From SZUA-35 sp965530755 (lineage in GTDB: Bacteria; Actinomycetota; Acidimicrobiia; Acidimicrobiales; SZUA-35): a stretch of 64,000 nt of DNA. The translations under genes and the position numbers were made by a program. Location of the stretch: positions 55,765-119,764 of the forward strand of contig CBESNA010000007.1 of assembly GCA_965530755.1 (NCBI GenBank). Direction: 5' to 3'. The notes below the pieces were generated by a model that saw only the letters and a list, made by a program, of their open reading frames with translations, did not search any database and had not been told where the DNA came from. Shown here in pieces: positions 1 to 8,150 of the stretch. The first letter of the stretch is position 1. Each line of letters begins with the position of its first letter.

Positions 1-1
1 G

Positions 2-832
2 GCCCTGCCGCACCGCCGTCTCGGCGCACTTCACACCCGGGTGGGAGGCGACAATGGTCCAGACAATTCTCCAGTGGTGGTCCTGTTCCACGGGCTGGTC
101 GCCACCGGTGATGTCTTTGGAGCAGCGTTCGACCCACTCGCCGAGCGAGCCACTCTCGTGGTCCCGGACCTGTTGGGGTTCGGTCGGTCCCTCGACGAAA
201 CCCGTTCGACGTTCACGGTGGACGACCACCTCGATGCCCTCGATGCTGTTGTCACTGCGCTGGATGTCGGCGACCGCCCGATCGTGATCGGCGCTCATTC
301 GATGGGCGCCGCGGTCGGGCTCGCCTGGGCCGCACGACGGGGTCCGCAGGTGCGAGCGGTCGTGTGCTGGGGTCCACCTGTCTACACCGACGACGACGCC
401 GCCAAGGGAGCGCTGGCCGACACCGGGCTGATGGCCCGCTTGTTGGCCGGAAGCAACCGAGTCGCCCGGGCCACGTGTCGGCTCAACTGCCGCAATCGCA
501 CGCTGGCCGGCTGGCTTGCTGCGGTGGCCACGCCGGCCCTGCCGGTCCCGATCGCTCGCCGTGCGTCGTTGCACACATGGGCCGCGTACCGAGACGCCAT
601 CGAAGATGTGGTGGCTGGAACCAACTGGGTCGACCTCGCCCGGACGGCAACCGGCAACGGAACCACCATCACCATGACCTGGGGCACCAGGGACTCGATC
701 GGAGACCGCAACACGGCCCGGACCATTGATGGCGTCGAAGTGCACACGGTCGAAGACGCAGGCCATCACCTACCACTGACCCACCCCGACATCTGCATCG
801 ACCAGCTACGCGCCGGCCTAGCCGGGTCCTGA
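2..832 (+). CDS. alpha/beta hydrolase, 5' end outside window
   Basis: A serine hydrolase of the alpha/beta fold; the substrate cannot be read from the sequence. Counted from the GTG at 41, the oxyanion-loop motif FHGL is near residue 16, the nucleophile elbow AHSMG places Ser at about 87, an Asp lies in WGTRDS, and the final His is in EDAGHHLPL near the C-terminus. This is the usual order of the catalytic triad. The frame is open upstream to base 2, and the residues before the GTG (LGALHTRVGG) look like the normal run-in to the first strand, so the gene probably starts before the window. The cap region around residues 125-180 is helical and Arg/Ala-rich. Confidence 0.85.
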   Translation, partial: ALPHRRLGALHTRVGGDNGPDNSPVVVLFHGLVATGDVFGAAFDPLAERATLVVPDLLGFGRSLDETRSTFTVDDHLDALDAVVTALDVGDRPIVIGAHSMGAAVGLAWAARRGPQVRAVVCWGPPVYTDDDAAKGALADTGLMARLLAGSNRVARATCRLNCRNRTLAGWLAAVATPALPVPIARRASLHTWAAYRDAIEDVVAGTNWVDLARTATGNGTTITMTWGTRDSIGDRNTARTIDGVEVHTVEDAGHHLPLTHPDICIDQLRAGLAGS

Positions 833-929
833 AGCTCCTCCAAACGAGAACTTCTACACCCTGTCGTTTCAGCCGCACCGGGTCCGGGTATGGCGCCGTC
901 GTCCGCACACGACCGAACGGAGCAGAACC

Positions 930-1568
930 ATGGCCACGGCCAACACCCACGAGCGCACTGACGTCACCCCGCAGACGGCGACCGACAAACACTCGGGCGA
1001 GCAGTCGTCCAGCGGCGGCATGCAGATGGGCTACGGCCGATTCGCAGCCATGATCGGCACCTCGACCACGATCATGTTCGGGCTCATGTACCTGAACACC
1101 TTCGCGTTGGACCACGTCCGATGGAGCGAGACCCGCTTGTACATGGCGTTCCTGATGGGCGCCACCATGGCCATCATCATGCTCGGCTTCATGCTCAGCA
1201 TGTACCGCAACACCAAAGTCAACGTCGGCATCGCCATCGGCGCCATCGTCGTGTTCGCCGGATCGCTGTGGCTGGTTCGGAGCCAGGAAACCGTCCAGGA
1301 CGAGTCGTGGATGCGGGCCATGATCCCCCACCATTCCATAGCGATCCTCACCAGCGAGCGGGCCGAAATCGACGACCTCCGAGTCTGCAACCTCGCAGTC
1401 GGCATCATTGAAGCTCAGCGTCGAGAGATTGCCGAGATGGGCTGGCTCATCGAGGACATCTCCAAGAACGGCGCCGCCACCACCGTGGAAGAAGCCAGTG
1501 CCCGACCGATTCCGGAGTTCCAAGGAACCAGCGAGCGCACCTGCGCCGGCGACTTCAGCCGCGAGTAG
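930..1568 (+). CDS. DUF305-domain membrane protein
   Basis: 212 residues. The N-terminus is polar (about 33 residues), followed by three hydrophobic segments near residues 36-55, 70-90 and 100-118. The C-terminal half carries the DUF305 signature MIPHHSIAI and later AQRREIAEM, both typical of this ferritin-like, probably metal-binding family. The conserved His pair and Met residues fit copper handling, and the gene lies about 100 bases upstream of a CopB-type ATPase on the same strand. Members with this three-helix plus DUF305 layout are often next to copper resistance genes. The exact activity is unknown. Confidence 0.8.
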   Translation: MATANTHERTDVTPQTATDKHSGEQSSSGGMQMGYGRFAAMIGTSTTIMFGLMYLNTFALDHVRWSETRLYMAFLMGATMAIIMLGFMLSMYRNTKVNVGIAIGAIVVFAGSLWLVRSQETVQDESWMRAMIPHHSIAILTSERAEIDDLRVCNLAVGIIEAQRREIAEMGWLIEDISKNGAATTVEEASARPIPEFQGTSERTCAGDFSRE

Positions 1569-1607
1569 ACGGCAAACAGCCTCGGCCTTTCGTCCGGATG
1601 GAAAGTC

Positions 1608-1639
1608 TTGACCTTCCATCCGGATGGAAGGTGTAGAAC
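1608..1639 (+). promoter_or_regulatory. MerR/CueR-type copper promoter and operator
   Basis: TTGACC (1608-1613) is separated from TAGAAC (1634-1639) by 20 bases. The spacer holds most of a perfect 22-base palindrome at 1611-1632 with half-site ACCTTCCATC. A long spacer with dyad symmetry centred between -35 and -10 is the hallmark of MerR-family activation, and ACCTTCC resembles known CueR half-sites. A degenerate extra half-site (CCGGATGGAAAG) lies just upstream at about 1594-1605. It should control the copper ATPase starting at 1673. No merR-type gene is in the window. Confidence 0.75.
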
Positions 1640-1672
1640 TGTTGCAGGGCACACATCGAAAGCGAGGCACCA

Positions 1673-3742
1673 ATGACGGCAACCAACCACCACGGACATA
1701 CCACCGATACGGATCACAGCGAGCATGGCGAAGGGACCGACCGCTCAGCGCATGAAGGCCATGGCGGTCATGAAGGGCACGCCGAAATGTTTCGGCGGCT
1801 CTTCTGGGCGAACCTCGTTCTTGCGATTCCTGTGCTCGCGTTCTCCGGGCAGGTCCAAGAATGGCTCAACTACGATCTCTCCTTTCCGGGGTCAGGCTGG
1901 ATCGCTCCGATACTCGGCACCGTCATCTTCTTCTACGGCGGGCGCCCATTCCTGACCGGCGGTTGGGACGAAGCCAAACAGCGCCAGCCCGCCATGATGC
2001 TGCTCATCGCGCTGGCGATCAGCGTCGCCTTCGCCGCGTCCGTCGTGTCCCTGACCGATGCGCTCGACCTCGAGTTCTGGTGGGAGCTGGCCAGCCTGAT
2101 CGTGATCATGCTCCTCGGCCACTGGCAGGAGATGAAAGCCATCGGCCAAGCCCGGGGAGCGCTCGCAGCACTCGCTGAACTGCTGCCGGACGAAGCGGAA
2201 CGGATCAATGCCGAGGGCGAGGTCACGACGGTTGCTCTGACCGACCTCGCCGTCGGCGACCGACTCTTGGTGCGCTCCGGGAGTCGAATACCGGCGGATG
2301 GCCGGATCGTCGAAGGCAACGTCGAGATCGACCAGTCAATGCTGACCGGCGAATCGAATCCGGTCGCCAAATCCGCGGGCGATGAGGTCATCGCCGGATC
2401 CGTCGCCACCGACAACACCATTCGGATCGATGTCACCGCCATTGGCGACGACACGGCTCTTGGCGGCATCCAGCGCCTCGTCGGTCAGGCCCAAGAATCA
2501 AAGTCACGAGCGCAAGCCATCGCCGACAGGGCCGCTGCCCTTCTGTTCTACGTGGCGATCGTGTCAGCCGCCGTCACCGCAACCGTGTGGCTCCTGCTGG
2601 GAGAGCCCGATGACGCCCTGATTCGAACCGTCACAGTGCTGATCATCGCTTGCCCCCACGCGCTTGGCCTGGCCATCCCGCTCGTCGTATCGCTCTCGAC
2701 CGGCATGGCGGCCCGCAACGGCATTCTCGTGAAGGACCGGCTCGCGCTGGAACGCATGCGCAAGGTCGACACCGTCCTATTCGACAAGACTGGCACCCTC
2801 ACCGCAGGCCAGCATGCGGTCACCGACCTCGCCGCAGTCGACGGTGACCCGGACCGGCTGCTGTTCCTCGCCGCCAGCGTCGAAGCCGACAGCGAACACC
2901 CACTGGCTCGTGCCATCGTCGCCCACGCCAAGGCGAAGGGCATCGACACGCCAAGAGCTGCCGACTTCCAATCGATGACGGGCCGTGGTGTTCAAGCCCG
3001 TGTCGATGGCCGAACGGTTGCAATCGGCGGGCCATCACTCCTGCGATCGCTCGATCTCGAACCGCCGGCCGCGCTTGCGGACCGCATCGCGACATGGGAG
3101 GCGCGCGGTGCCGCGGTCCTTCACTTGATCGCCGATCAACACATCATCGGCTCGATCGCTCTCGAGGACGACGTCCGACCCGAATCGAGACACGCCATCG
3201 ATGCGCTCCACAGTCGCGGCATCCAGGTCGTGATGATCACCGGCGACTCACAAGCGGTCGCCGACCACGTCGCCGAACAGCTCGGCATCGACGAGGTCTT
3301 CGCCGAGGTGCTGCCAGAGGACAAGGACCGCGCGGTTGTCGAGTTGCAGGACCGGGGACGAACTGTTGCCATGGTCGGCGATGGCGTCAACGATGCACCG
3401 GCCCTCGCCCGGGCAGATGTCGGACTGGCGATCGGGGCCGGTACCGACGTTGCCATCGAATCGGCCGGCGTCGTTCTTGCATCTTCGGACCCTCGAAGAG
3501 TTCTCAGCGTCATCGAGCTGTCGAGAGCGTCTTATCGCAAGATGCTGCAGAACCTCGCCTGGGCTGCCGGCTACAACGTTCTCGCAATCCCGCTCGCAGC
3601 CGGCGTGCTCGCGCCGATCGGCTTCGTTCTTCCTCCTGCCGTCGGGGCCCTCCTCATGAGCTTCTCCACCATCGTCGTGGCTGCCAACGCACAGCTCCTC
3701 CGACGCCTCGACCTGAAGCCCGAAGCGCTGGCCAACCAGTAG
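1673..3742 (+). CDS. copB: copper-exporting P1B-type ATPase, CopB class
   Basis: 689 residues, a full-length heavy-metal P-type ATPase. The first 45 residues are rich in His, Gly and Glu, a likely metal-binding tail; no CXXC metal-binding domain is present. The actuator motif is MLTGES, the transmembrane metal site is CPH (Cys at about 327, in ACPHALGLAIP), the phosphorylated Asp is in DKTGTLT at about 371, and the hinge GDGVNDAPAL is at about 569. The CPH motif is typical of the P1B-3 (CopB) subgroup, which exports copper or silver. The gene follows a MerR-type promoter and a DUF305 gene, which supports copper detoxification. Confidence 0.92.
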   Translation: MTATNHHGHTTDTDHSEHGEGTDRSAHEGHGGHEGHAEMFRRLFWANLVLAIPVLAFSGQVQEWLNYDLSFPGSGWIAPILGTVIFFYGGRPFLTGGWDEAKQRQPAMMLLIALAISVAFAASVVSLTDALDLEFWWELASLIVIMLLGHWQEMKAIGQARGALAALAELLPDEAERINAEGEVTTVALTDLAVGDRLLVRSGSRIPADGRIVEGNVEIDQSMLTGESNPVAKSAGDEVIAGSVATDNTIRIDVTAIGDDTALGGIQRLVGQAQESKSRAQAIADRAAALLFYVAIVSAAVTATVWLLLGEPDDALIRTVTVLIIACPHALGLAIPLVVSLSTGMAARNGILVKDRLALERMRKVDTVLFDKTGTLTAGQHAVTDLAAVDGDPDRLLFLAASVEADSEHPLARAIVAHAKAKGIDTPRAADFQSMTGRGVQARVDGRTVAIGGPSLLRSLDLEPPAALADRIATWEARGAAVLHLIADQHIIGSIALEDDVRPESRHAIDALHSRGIQVVMITGDSQAVADHVAEQLGIDEVFAEVLPEDKDRAVVELQDRGRTVAMVGDGVNDAPALARADVGLAIGAGTDVAIESAGVVLASSDPRRVLSVIELSRASYRKMLQNLAWAAGYNVLAIPLAAGVLAPIGFVLPPAVGALLMSFSTIVVAANAQLLRRLDLKPEALANQ

Positions 3743-3749
3743 ATATAGG

Positions 3750-4214
3750 TCAGTCCTGTTTGATGGTGCCTCGCCACGCCCCGGACGCCGTGTGCCGATC
3801 TTCGATGAGCGTCTTGAAGTTGTTCATGTCGCCCTCGAGACGGGATGCGACGAAGCCGATCTTGTCGGCCACATTCTCGAAGAATCCTTCGGGGTCATAG
3901 TCCATCTGAATGGTCACGCGTGTGGTGTCGTCATCGATCTTGTGGAACGTCACGACCCCGGCGTGGGTGGGTCCCGAAGTCGTGGTCCACGCGATCCGGT
4001 GGTCTGGTGTCTGCTCCGTGATCGTCGTTTCGAACTCTCGCTCGACACCGATGATCTTGACCTTCCAGTGCAGACGCTCGTCGGTGACCTGGACGACGGA
4101 TTCGACGCCGTCCATGAACCGCGGGAACTCCTCGAACTGGGTCCACTGGTTGTAGGCGACCCGTACGGGTGCGTCGACGTCAACGGCGTGGGTGTGGTCG
4201 GTTGGGTTGCTCAT
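3750..4214 (-). CDS. SRPBCC family protein (polyketide cyclase/START-like)
   Basis: 154 residues from the ATG at 4214, chosen because GGAG lies seven bases upstream; a longer frame to 4283 lacks this. The sequence has the SRPBCC pattern: an early strand ending in VDAPVRVAYNQW, then FPRFMDGVESV, and a repeated beta-strand core through VTFHKIDDDTTRVTIQMDY. Members bind hydrophobic ligands in a helix-grip fold; the closest group by eye is the coenzyme Q-binding/cyclase-dehydrase type often described as a stress or membrane-associated protein. The start codon overlaps the stop of a 40-codon gene (ATGA), so the two are probably translationally coupled. Confidence 0.85.
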   Translation of the reverse strand: MSNPTDHTHAVDVDAPVRVAYNQWTQFEEFPRFMDGVESVVQVTDERLHWKVKIIGVEREFETTITEQTPDHRIAWTTTSGPTHAGVVTFHKIDDDTTRVTIQMDYDPEGFFENVADKIGFVASRLEGDMNNFKTLIEDRHTASGAWRGTIKQD

Positions 4215-4333
4215 GTGGGTGCTCCATTCATTGGTGGATGGCTGGACGAGTTGCGATCGAGGATCTTGTGGCGGTTTCGCCACGCGAGACCTACGAGTGC
4301 GGAGAAGAGAGTGGTTGTCAGGTATTTGCGCAT
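4211..4333 (-). CDS. 40-residue hypothetical protein
   Basis: A short open frame beginning MRKYLTTTLFSALVG, with a weak hydrophobic N-terminus, then WRNRHKILDR and a polar tail. An AGGA ribosome binding site lies six bases before the ATG, and the stop overlaps the ATG of the downstream SRPBCC gene in an ATGA arrangement. Those two signals are the reason for calling it. I do not recognise the family; it may be a small membrane-associated protein or a leader that couples translation of the SRPBCC gene. Confidence 0.5.
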   Translation of the reverse strand: MRKYLTTTLFSALVGLAWRNRHKILDRNSSSHPPMNGAPT

Positions 4334-4363
4334 GTCGATTCCTTTTCGGTGGGCGGGTTCTGG

Positions 4364-4507
4364 TCAGGTGAAGAGGCTCACTCCCCCCGGGCCCACGAGG
4401 AGGCCGACGGCGATGAGAACGGCGCCGTACAGCACCTGCTTTCGCAGCAGTGCGGCAATGCCGGCGAGAACGATGAGGACGGCGATGATCCAGAGAATGA
4501 GTGCCAT
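4364..4507 (-). CDS. 47-residue membrane protein
   Basis: Starts at the ATG at 4507, with AAGGGA about eleven bases upstream. It has two hydrophobic helices (residues about 3-18 and 24-40) separated by LLRKQ, and ends in GPGGVSLF. This compact two-helix layout with a GPGG turn near the C-terminus recurs in small actinobacterial membrane proteins of unknown function. It precedes the 40-residue gene and the SRPBCC gene on the same strand and may form one transcript with them. Confidence 0.65.
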   Translation of the reverse strand: MALILWIIAVLIVLAGIAALLRKQVLYGAVLIAVGLLVGPGGVSLFT

Positions 4508-4600
4508 GAGTGCGGTTCCCTTTCGTGCGGTGACGTTGGGAGTTGTTGTGCCCGGCGAACGATCTCTCAAACTCTCACACCACACGCCGCTTCAAGCTGA

Positions 4601-4762
4601 GGCGCTCACCGTCCGCGCGGGGACCCGACGATCGGTTCGGAGCTGCGGGAGGATGACGGCACCGACGAATCCCTGCTCGACGAGTACGACGAGACCACTG
4701 CCGAACTCCTATGGGAACGAGTACTCGACTTCTGCTCAGACGCGGAAGCGGGCGAGGTCTAG
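4601..4762 (+). pseudogene. possible gene remnant without start codon
   Basis: In the 325-base gap between two small membrane-protein genes, the frame from 4601 to the TAG at 4762 reads like the end of a real acidic protein (SELREDDGTDESLLDEYDE, then ELLWERVLDFCSD). It has no ATG, GTG or TTG that would give a sensible start, and a TGA sits immediately upstream at 4598-4600. The most economical reading is the C-terminal leftover of a deleted gene. It could also be chance; the family is not recognised. Confidence 0.3.
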
Positions 4763-4832
4763 TGTCGGGTGCTCGGGGCAGACCAAGCTCCGAGACGAAC
4801 GAACCCGCAGACCAACCAAACAAGGAGTTCAC

Positions 4833-5006
4833 ATGTCAACGACCAACACGGATTCAGGATTCAGCATCGCCGGTATCGGCGTCGGCGGCCTCTTGGTCAT
4901 CGCCGGAGTTCTCATTGCAGTCTTCGGCTCGACGCTGCTCGGCGTGATCGTCGCTCTGGTCGGACTGATTGCCTTCGGCGGCTTCGCCAAGGGCCGCTGG
5001 TACTGA
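4833..5006 (+). CDS. 57-residue two-helix membrane protein
   Basis: Starts at the ATG at 4833 with AAGGAG six bases upstream. After a polar MSTTNTDSG the sequence is almost entirely hydrophobic (IAGIGVGGLLVIAGVLIAVF, then LLGVIVALVGLIAFGGF) and ends in AKGRWY. This is two tightly spaced transmembrane helices. It lies 19 bases before the glycosylase gene on the same strand. Function unknown. Confidence 0.7.
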   Translation: MSTTNTDSGFSIAGIGVGGLLVIAGVLIAVFGSTLLGVIVALVGLIAFGGFAKGRWY

Positions 5007-5025
5007 CCGGTAGGAGGGTCCCGAC

Positions 5026-5826
5026 ATGCCTGAGGGAGATTCTCTTCGCCGGGCGGAAGCACTCCTGTCCCCCGTTCTCGAAGGACAGACGGTCAACGAC
5101 ATCTGGTTCAGGAAGATCCGAGGTCATCGGCCCCGAGTCGGTCAGCGGATCCAACAAGTCGACGCCGTCGGCAAGCATCTGCTCATCGAGTTCGACCGCA
5201 AGCTCACGCTGAGGGTGCACCTCGGGATGTCAGGATCCTGGCGGGTGTCGGCACCGGACGCCGACCTGCCGAACACACCAAGACTCCGCATCGTTCTCCG
5301 CACGTCGCTCGGAACGGCCCTCTGCTTCTCAGCCCCGACGATCGACACCTTCGTGCGTGGTACCGATCCGTCGCCGGTCGGGCATCTCGGCCCTGACCTC
5401 AGCGACGATGTCGTCGACCTCGACGAGATCGTCGAACGCACACGAACATTCGCCCAATCCAGCCCTCTGGCGTCAGCGCTGCTCGACCAGCGCGTCGCCG
5501 CCGGCGTCGGCAACGTGTTCAAGAGCGAGGTCGCCTTTCTCGCCGGAGTCCATCCGTTCACCCCCGTCCAGTCGCTCAGCGACGCACAGTTGCACCGTCT
5601 GTGGCGAATCGCCCACGTCCAGCTTCTCGCCAACCGGGACCGGCGATCCCGCAAGACCACGTCCCGGTCCATCGCTGGCCAGACCTACGTCTACGGTCGA
5701 TTCCGCAGTTCGTGCCGGCGTTGCTCGAGCTCGATCGATTTCTCACCGGCCGGATCGGTCACCGAACGAAGCACGTACTGGTGTCCGCATTGTCAACCAC
5801 GATCGACTGCGAGGACGGCGGGATGA
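5026..5826 (+). CDS. Nei/Fpg-family DNA glycosylase/AP lyase
   Basis: 266 residues. It opens with MPEGDS, the catalytic N-terminus of the family: Pro2 forms the Schiff base and Glu3 assists. The beta-clamp Lys is at about 50 (AVGKHLL). A helix-two-turn-helix region (AAGVGNVFKSEVAF) is followed by a C-terminal zinc finger with CRRC and CPHC pairs. MPEGD rather than MPELPE points to the Nei (endonuclease VIII) branch, which removes oxidised pyrimidines and leaves a strand break. The length is normal. It is a base-excision repair enzyme and stands alone between unrelated genes. Confidence 0.9.
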   Translation: MPEGDSLRRAEALLSPVLEGQTVNDIWFRKIRGHRPRVGQRIQQVDAVGKHLLIEFDRKLTLRVHLGMSGSWRVSAPDADLPNTPRLRIVLRTSLGTALCFSAPTIDTFVRGTDPSPVGHLGPDLSDDVVDLDEIVERTRTFAQSSPLASALLDQRVAAGVGNVFKSEVAFLAGVHPFTPVQSLSDAQLHRLWRIAHVQLLANRDRRSRKTTSRSIAGQTYVYGRFRSSCRRCSSSIDFSPAGSVTERSTYWCPHCQPRSTARTAG

Positions 5827-5850
5827 ACGATTTCTCGTAGTGTTGGCTCG

Positions 5851-7368
5851 ATGTCCCCCAACGTCGTATTGGTCATCGCGGATCAGCTCGCCCCTCACTT
5901 CACCGGCACCTACGGCCACCCGCTGGTCAAGACACCGAACCTCGACGCGCTCGCTGGCGTCGGAGTCCGCTTCGATGCCGCCTACTGCAACTCTCCGCTG
6001 TGCGCCCCGGCCCGCTTCGCCATGATGTCGGGACAGACCGTCTCAGCGATCAGCGCCTGGGACAACGCCAGCGAGTTCGCCGCCTCCACGCCGACGCTGG
6101 CGCACTACCTGTCAGTCCTCGGATATCGGACCATCGTGTCGGGAAAGATGCACTTCGTCGGGCCAGATCAACTGCATGGCTTCGAGGAGCGGCTCACGAC
6201 CGACATCTATCCCGCCGACTTCGCCTGGACACCGGACTGGGAGCGTCCAGACGAACGCATCGCCAAGTGGTATCACAACATGGACGCGTTGGCCGAGGCC
6301 GGTCAGGCCCTCGCCACCTATCAGATCGACTACGACGAGGAGGTCGGCTCGTCTTCGGTCCGCAAGCTGTTCGACCTGGCGCGCGACCCGGACGATCGAC
6401 CCTTCTTCCTCTGCGCTTCTTTCATTCATCCTCACGATCCCTACGTCGCCAGGCCGGAATGGTGGGACCTCTACGACCACGACGAGATCGACCTCCCGGA
6501 CCCCGTCGATCTCGACGCTCTCGATCCGCACACACGCCGAATCCGGACCGCCATCGAGGCCGACACGGTTGGTTTCTCCGAGGAGCAAACCCGTGCCGCT
6601 CGCCACGGCTACTACGCCAATGTCAGCTACTTCGACGACTGGCTGGGTCGCATCGTCACGGCACTGCGAGAGACCGACCGGCTCGACGACACCGTGGTGA
6701 TCGTGACGAGCGATCACGGCGACATGCTGGGCGACAGGGGCACATGGTTCAAAATGTCGTTCCAGGAGCGATCGGCACGGGTGCCGCTGGTGATCGCCGG
6801 TCCCGGCGTCACCGAGCGGGTCGTTCCGAACGTCTGCTCGCATCTCGACCTCCTCCCCACGTTGATGGACATCGCAACCGAGGGAGGCGAATGGCCGGAG
6901 CTGGCCACCGACCTCGACGGACGGAGTCTCTGGCCGTCGGCCACGGGACTGCCGGACGCCGTCGACGAGACCACGGGTGAGTACTTCGCCGAGATGACCT
7001 CACATCCGATGTTCATGATTCGACGCGGTCGGCTCAAATACATCCATTGCGACACCGATCCGCCCCAGCTCTACGACGTCGAGGCCGATCCGCTCGAACG
7101 GACGAATCTCGTCGACGACCCCAGCCATCACAAGCAGGCCCAAGCCTTTGCCGACGAGGTCGCACGACGGTGGGATTCAGACGAGCTCCGTCGAAAGGTT
7201 CTGGCCTCACAGCGATCGCGCCGCCTGCTCGACCAGGCGAGCCACGTCAGACCACTCGTGTCGTGGGACTACCTCCCACCGAACGATGTTGCCAACACAT
7301 ACGTACGCAACCACCAGGACTGGGCAGAGGCCGGCGCGCGCTTCCGCTTCCCCCGGCATCTCGGCTAG
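5851..7368 (+). CDS. betC: choline-sulfatase
   Basis: 505 residues, the usual length. The N-terminal metal site is IADQL (Asp11-Gln12). The sulfatase signature CAPAR places the formylglycine-forming Cys at 51, and a second metal site is TSDHGDMLGD near residue 288. Stretches such as WYHNMDALAEAG, YDEEV and MSFQERSARVPL match choline-sulfatase rather than arylsulfatases, and the C-terminal tail ending FRFPRHLG corresponds to the choline-sulfatase C-terminal domain. The enzyme would release choline and sulfate from choline-O-sulfate in the cytoplasm. No betaine-synthesis genes are adjacent. A TAGTGT box ends exactly seven bases before the ATG, so the mRNA may be leaderless. Confidence 0.9.
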   Translation: MSPNVVLVIADQLAPHFTGTYGHPLVKTPNLDALAGVGVRFDAAYCNSPLCAPARFAMMSGQTVSAISAWDNASEFAASTPTLAHYLSVLGYRTIVSGKMHFVGPDQLHGFEERLTTDIYPADFAWTPDWERPDERIAKWYHNMDALAEAGQALATYQIDYDEEVGSSSVRKLFDLARDPDDRPFFLCASFIHPHDPYVARPEWWDLYDHDEIDLPDPVDLDALDPHTRRIRTAIEADTVGFSEEQTRAARHGYYANVSYFDDWLGRIVTALRETDRLDDTVVIVTSDHGDMLGDRGTWFKMSFQERSARVPLVIAGPGVTERVVPNVCSHLDLLPTLMDIATEGGEWPELATDLDGRSLWPSATGLPDAVDETTGEYFAEMTSHPMFMIRRGRLKYIHCDTDPPQLYDVEADPLERTNLVDDPSHHKQAQAFADEVARRWDSDELRRKVLASQRSRRLLDQASHVRPLVSWDYLPPNDVANTYVRNHQDWAEAGARFRFPRHLG

Positions 7369-7413
7369 GCCGATCGGAGTCGCTGTTGTGCCACGCCACG
7401 ATCGAGGCGGGCG

Positions 7414-7456
7414 TTCAGGTCGGTTCAGGTCGCGTTCAGGGGCCCTGACGCACACT
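7414..7456 (+). promoter_or_regulatory. promoter with TTCAGG direct repeats (PepSY gene)
   Basis: TTCAGG occurs at 7414-7419, 7424-7429 and 7435-7440; the last two are separated by five bases. Ten bases after the final repeat comes CACACT (7451-7456), a possible -10 box. The same repeat-N5-repeat-N10-box layout recurs upstream of the metallophosphatase and of the response regulator. Eleven-base periodic direct repeats replacing the -35 are typical of OmpR/PhoB-type activator sites, so the regulator encoded at 10399-11076 is the probable binder. Confidence 0.7.
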
Positions 7457-7494
7457 GGCCCCATCGATCAGACAACCTTCGAAAGGCATCCAGA

Positions 7495-8001
7495 ATGAAC
7501 CGAACACGAACCGCCGCCGTCACGATTGCGGCTGCACTCGGCGTCGGACTCGGCGGATACGGCGTCGCCTCCGCTCAGAGTTCGAGCACGGCTCCCGAAC
7601 CCGACCCTGCCACTGAACTCGACACCGCGGATGATCTCGAGGGATCAGAAGGAGCCGACGACGAGGCCATTGATCCCGCTCGAGCAGCCGAAGCGACCGT
7701 CACGGTAGAGACCGCTCAGGCCACCGCCGTCCAGGCAGCCGGTGGCGGCACGGCTTCCGCTGCCGAACTCGAGGACGAGAACGGCACGCTCGTGTTCGAA
7801 GTCGACGTCGTCGATGCTTCGGGCTCGTCCGTCGAGGTGAAGGTGGATGCGGTCACCGGTGAGGCAACGGTCGAGACCGACGACGATGACGAAACCGAAT
7901 CGGGCGACGCCGAAGAGACAGCCGAAGCGGACGATGACGACGTGCAGCACGAGAACGAGCACGAAGGCGCCAACGACCCCGACGAAGGCAACGAGGACTG
8001 A
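7495..8001 (+). CDS. secreted PepSY-domain protein
   Basis: 168 residues. A signal peptide occupies about residues 1-27 (ending YGVASAQS). A low-complexity acidic linker leads to one PepSY domain (about residues 60-122: AARAAEATVTVE to VDAVTGEATVE), and a very acidic tail rich in Asp, Glu and His follows. PepSY domains are exported and often act as inhibitory or sensory partners of sensor kinases or proteases. The gene shares promoter architecture with the nearby two-component system, so it may be a target and periplasmic modulator of that kinase. The His/Asp-rich tail could bind metal ions; that is inference. Confidence 0.82.
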   Translation: MNRTRTAAVTIAAALGVGLGGYGVASAQSSSTAPEPDPATELDTADDLEGSEGADDEAIDPARAAEATVTVETAQATAVQAAGGGTASAAELEDENGTLVFEVDVVDASGSSVEVKVDAVTGEATVETDDDDETESGDAEETAEADDDDVQHENEHEGANDPDEGNED

Positions 8002-8004
8002 GGG

Positions 8005-8037
8005 TTCAGGGTCTCTTCAGGCAGCGTCGAGCACACT
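8005..8037 (+). promoter_or_regulatory. promoter with TTCAGG direct repeats (metallophosphatase)
   Basis: TTCAGG at 8005-8010 and 8016-8021 (five bases between), then ten bases, then CACACT at 8032-8037. Hexamers and spacings match the PepSY promoter exactly. Seven bases after the box is the ATG of an 11-codon leader frame at 8045, so transcription probably begins at or next to that ATG. Confidence 0.7.
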
Positions 8038-8044
8038 GCTTCTC

Positions 8045-8077
8045 ATGACGCTGAGACTTCTAGACTTGCTCCGATGA
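8045..8077 (+). CDS. putative 10-residue leader peptide MTLRLLDLLR
   Basis: The frame begins seven bases after the -10-like CACACT, as expected for leaderless translation. Five of the ten residues are Leu and each uses a different codon (CTG, CTT, CTA, TTG, CTC); the two Arg codons are AGA and CGA. CTA, CTT, TTG and AGA should be rare in a genome this GC-rich. The stop is 49 bases before the metallophosphatase ATG. A short frame packed with slow codons upstream of a hairpin-covered ribosome binding site suggests translational attenuation, but coding is unproven. Confidence 0.4.
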   Translation: MTLRLLDLLR

Positions 8078-8116
8078 CGTCCACCCTCGGCATCGAGAGC
8101 GAAACGACAACCGGCG

Positions 8117-8150
8117 GCCGACGAGGATGAAAATCCTGATCCTCGTCGGC
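8117..8150 (+). promoter_or_regulatory. RNA hairpin sequestering the metallophosphatase RBS and start
   Basis: The arms GCCGACGAGGAT (8117-8128) and ATCCTCGTCGGC (8139-8150) are perfectly complementary over 12 bases around a 10-base loop. The left arm contains the GAGG ribosome binding site and the first two bases of the ATG at 8127; the right arm is coding sequence for residues 5-8. Such a stem would block initiation unless opened, for example by ribosomes on the upstream leader. Confidence 0.6.

Noticed and set aside
3792..4832. Long plus-strand open frame before the 57-residue membrane protein
   Set aside because: Composition is a reverse shadow of the SRPBCC and small genes; only codons from 4833 onward are convincing.
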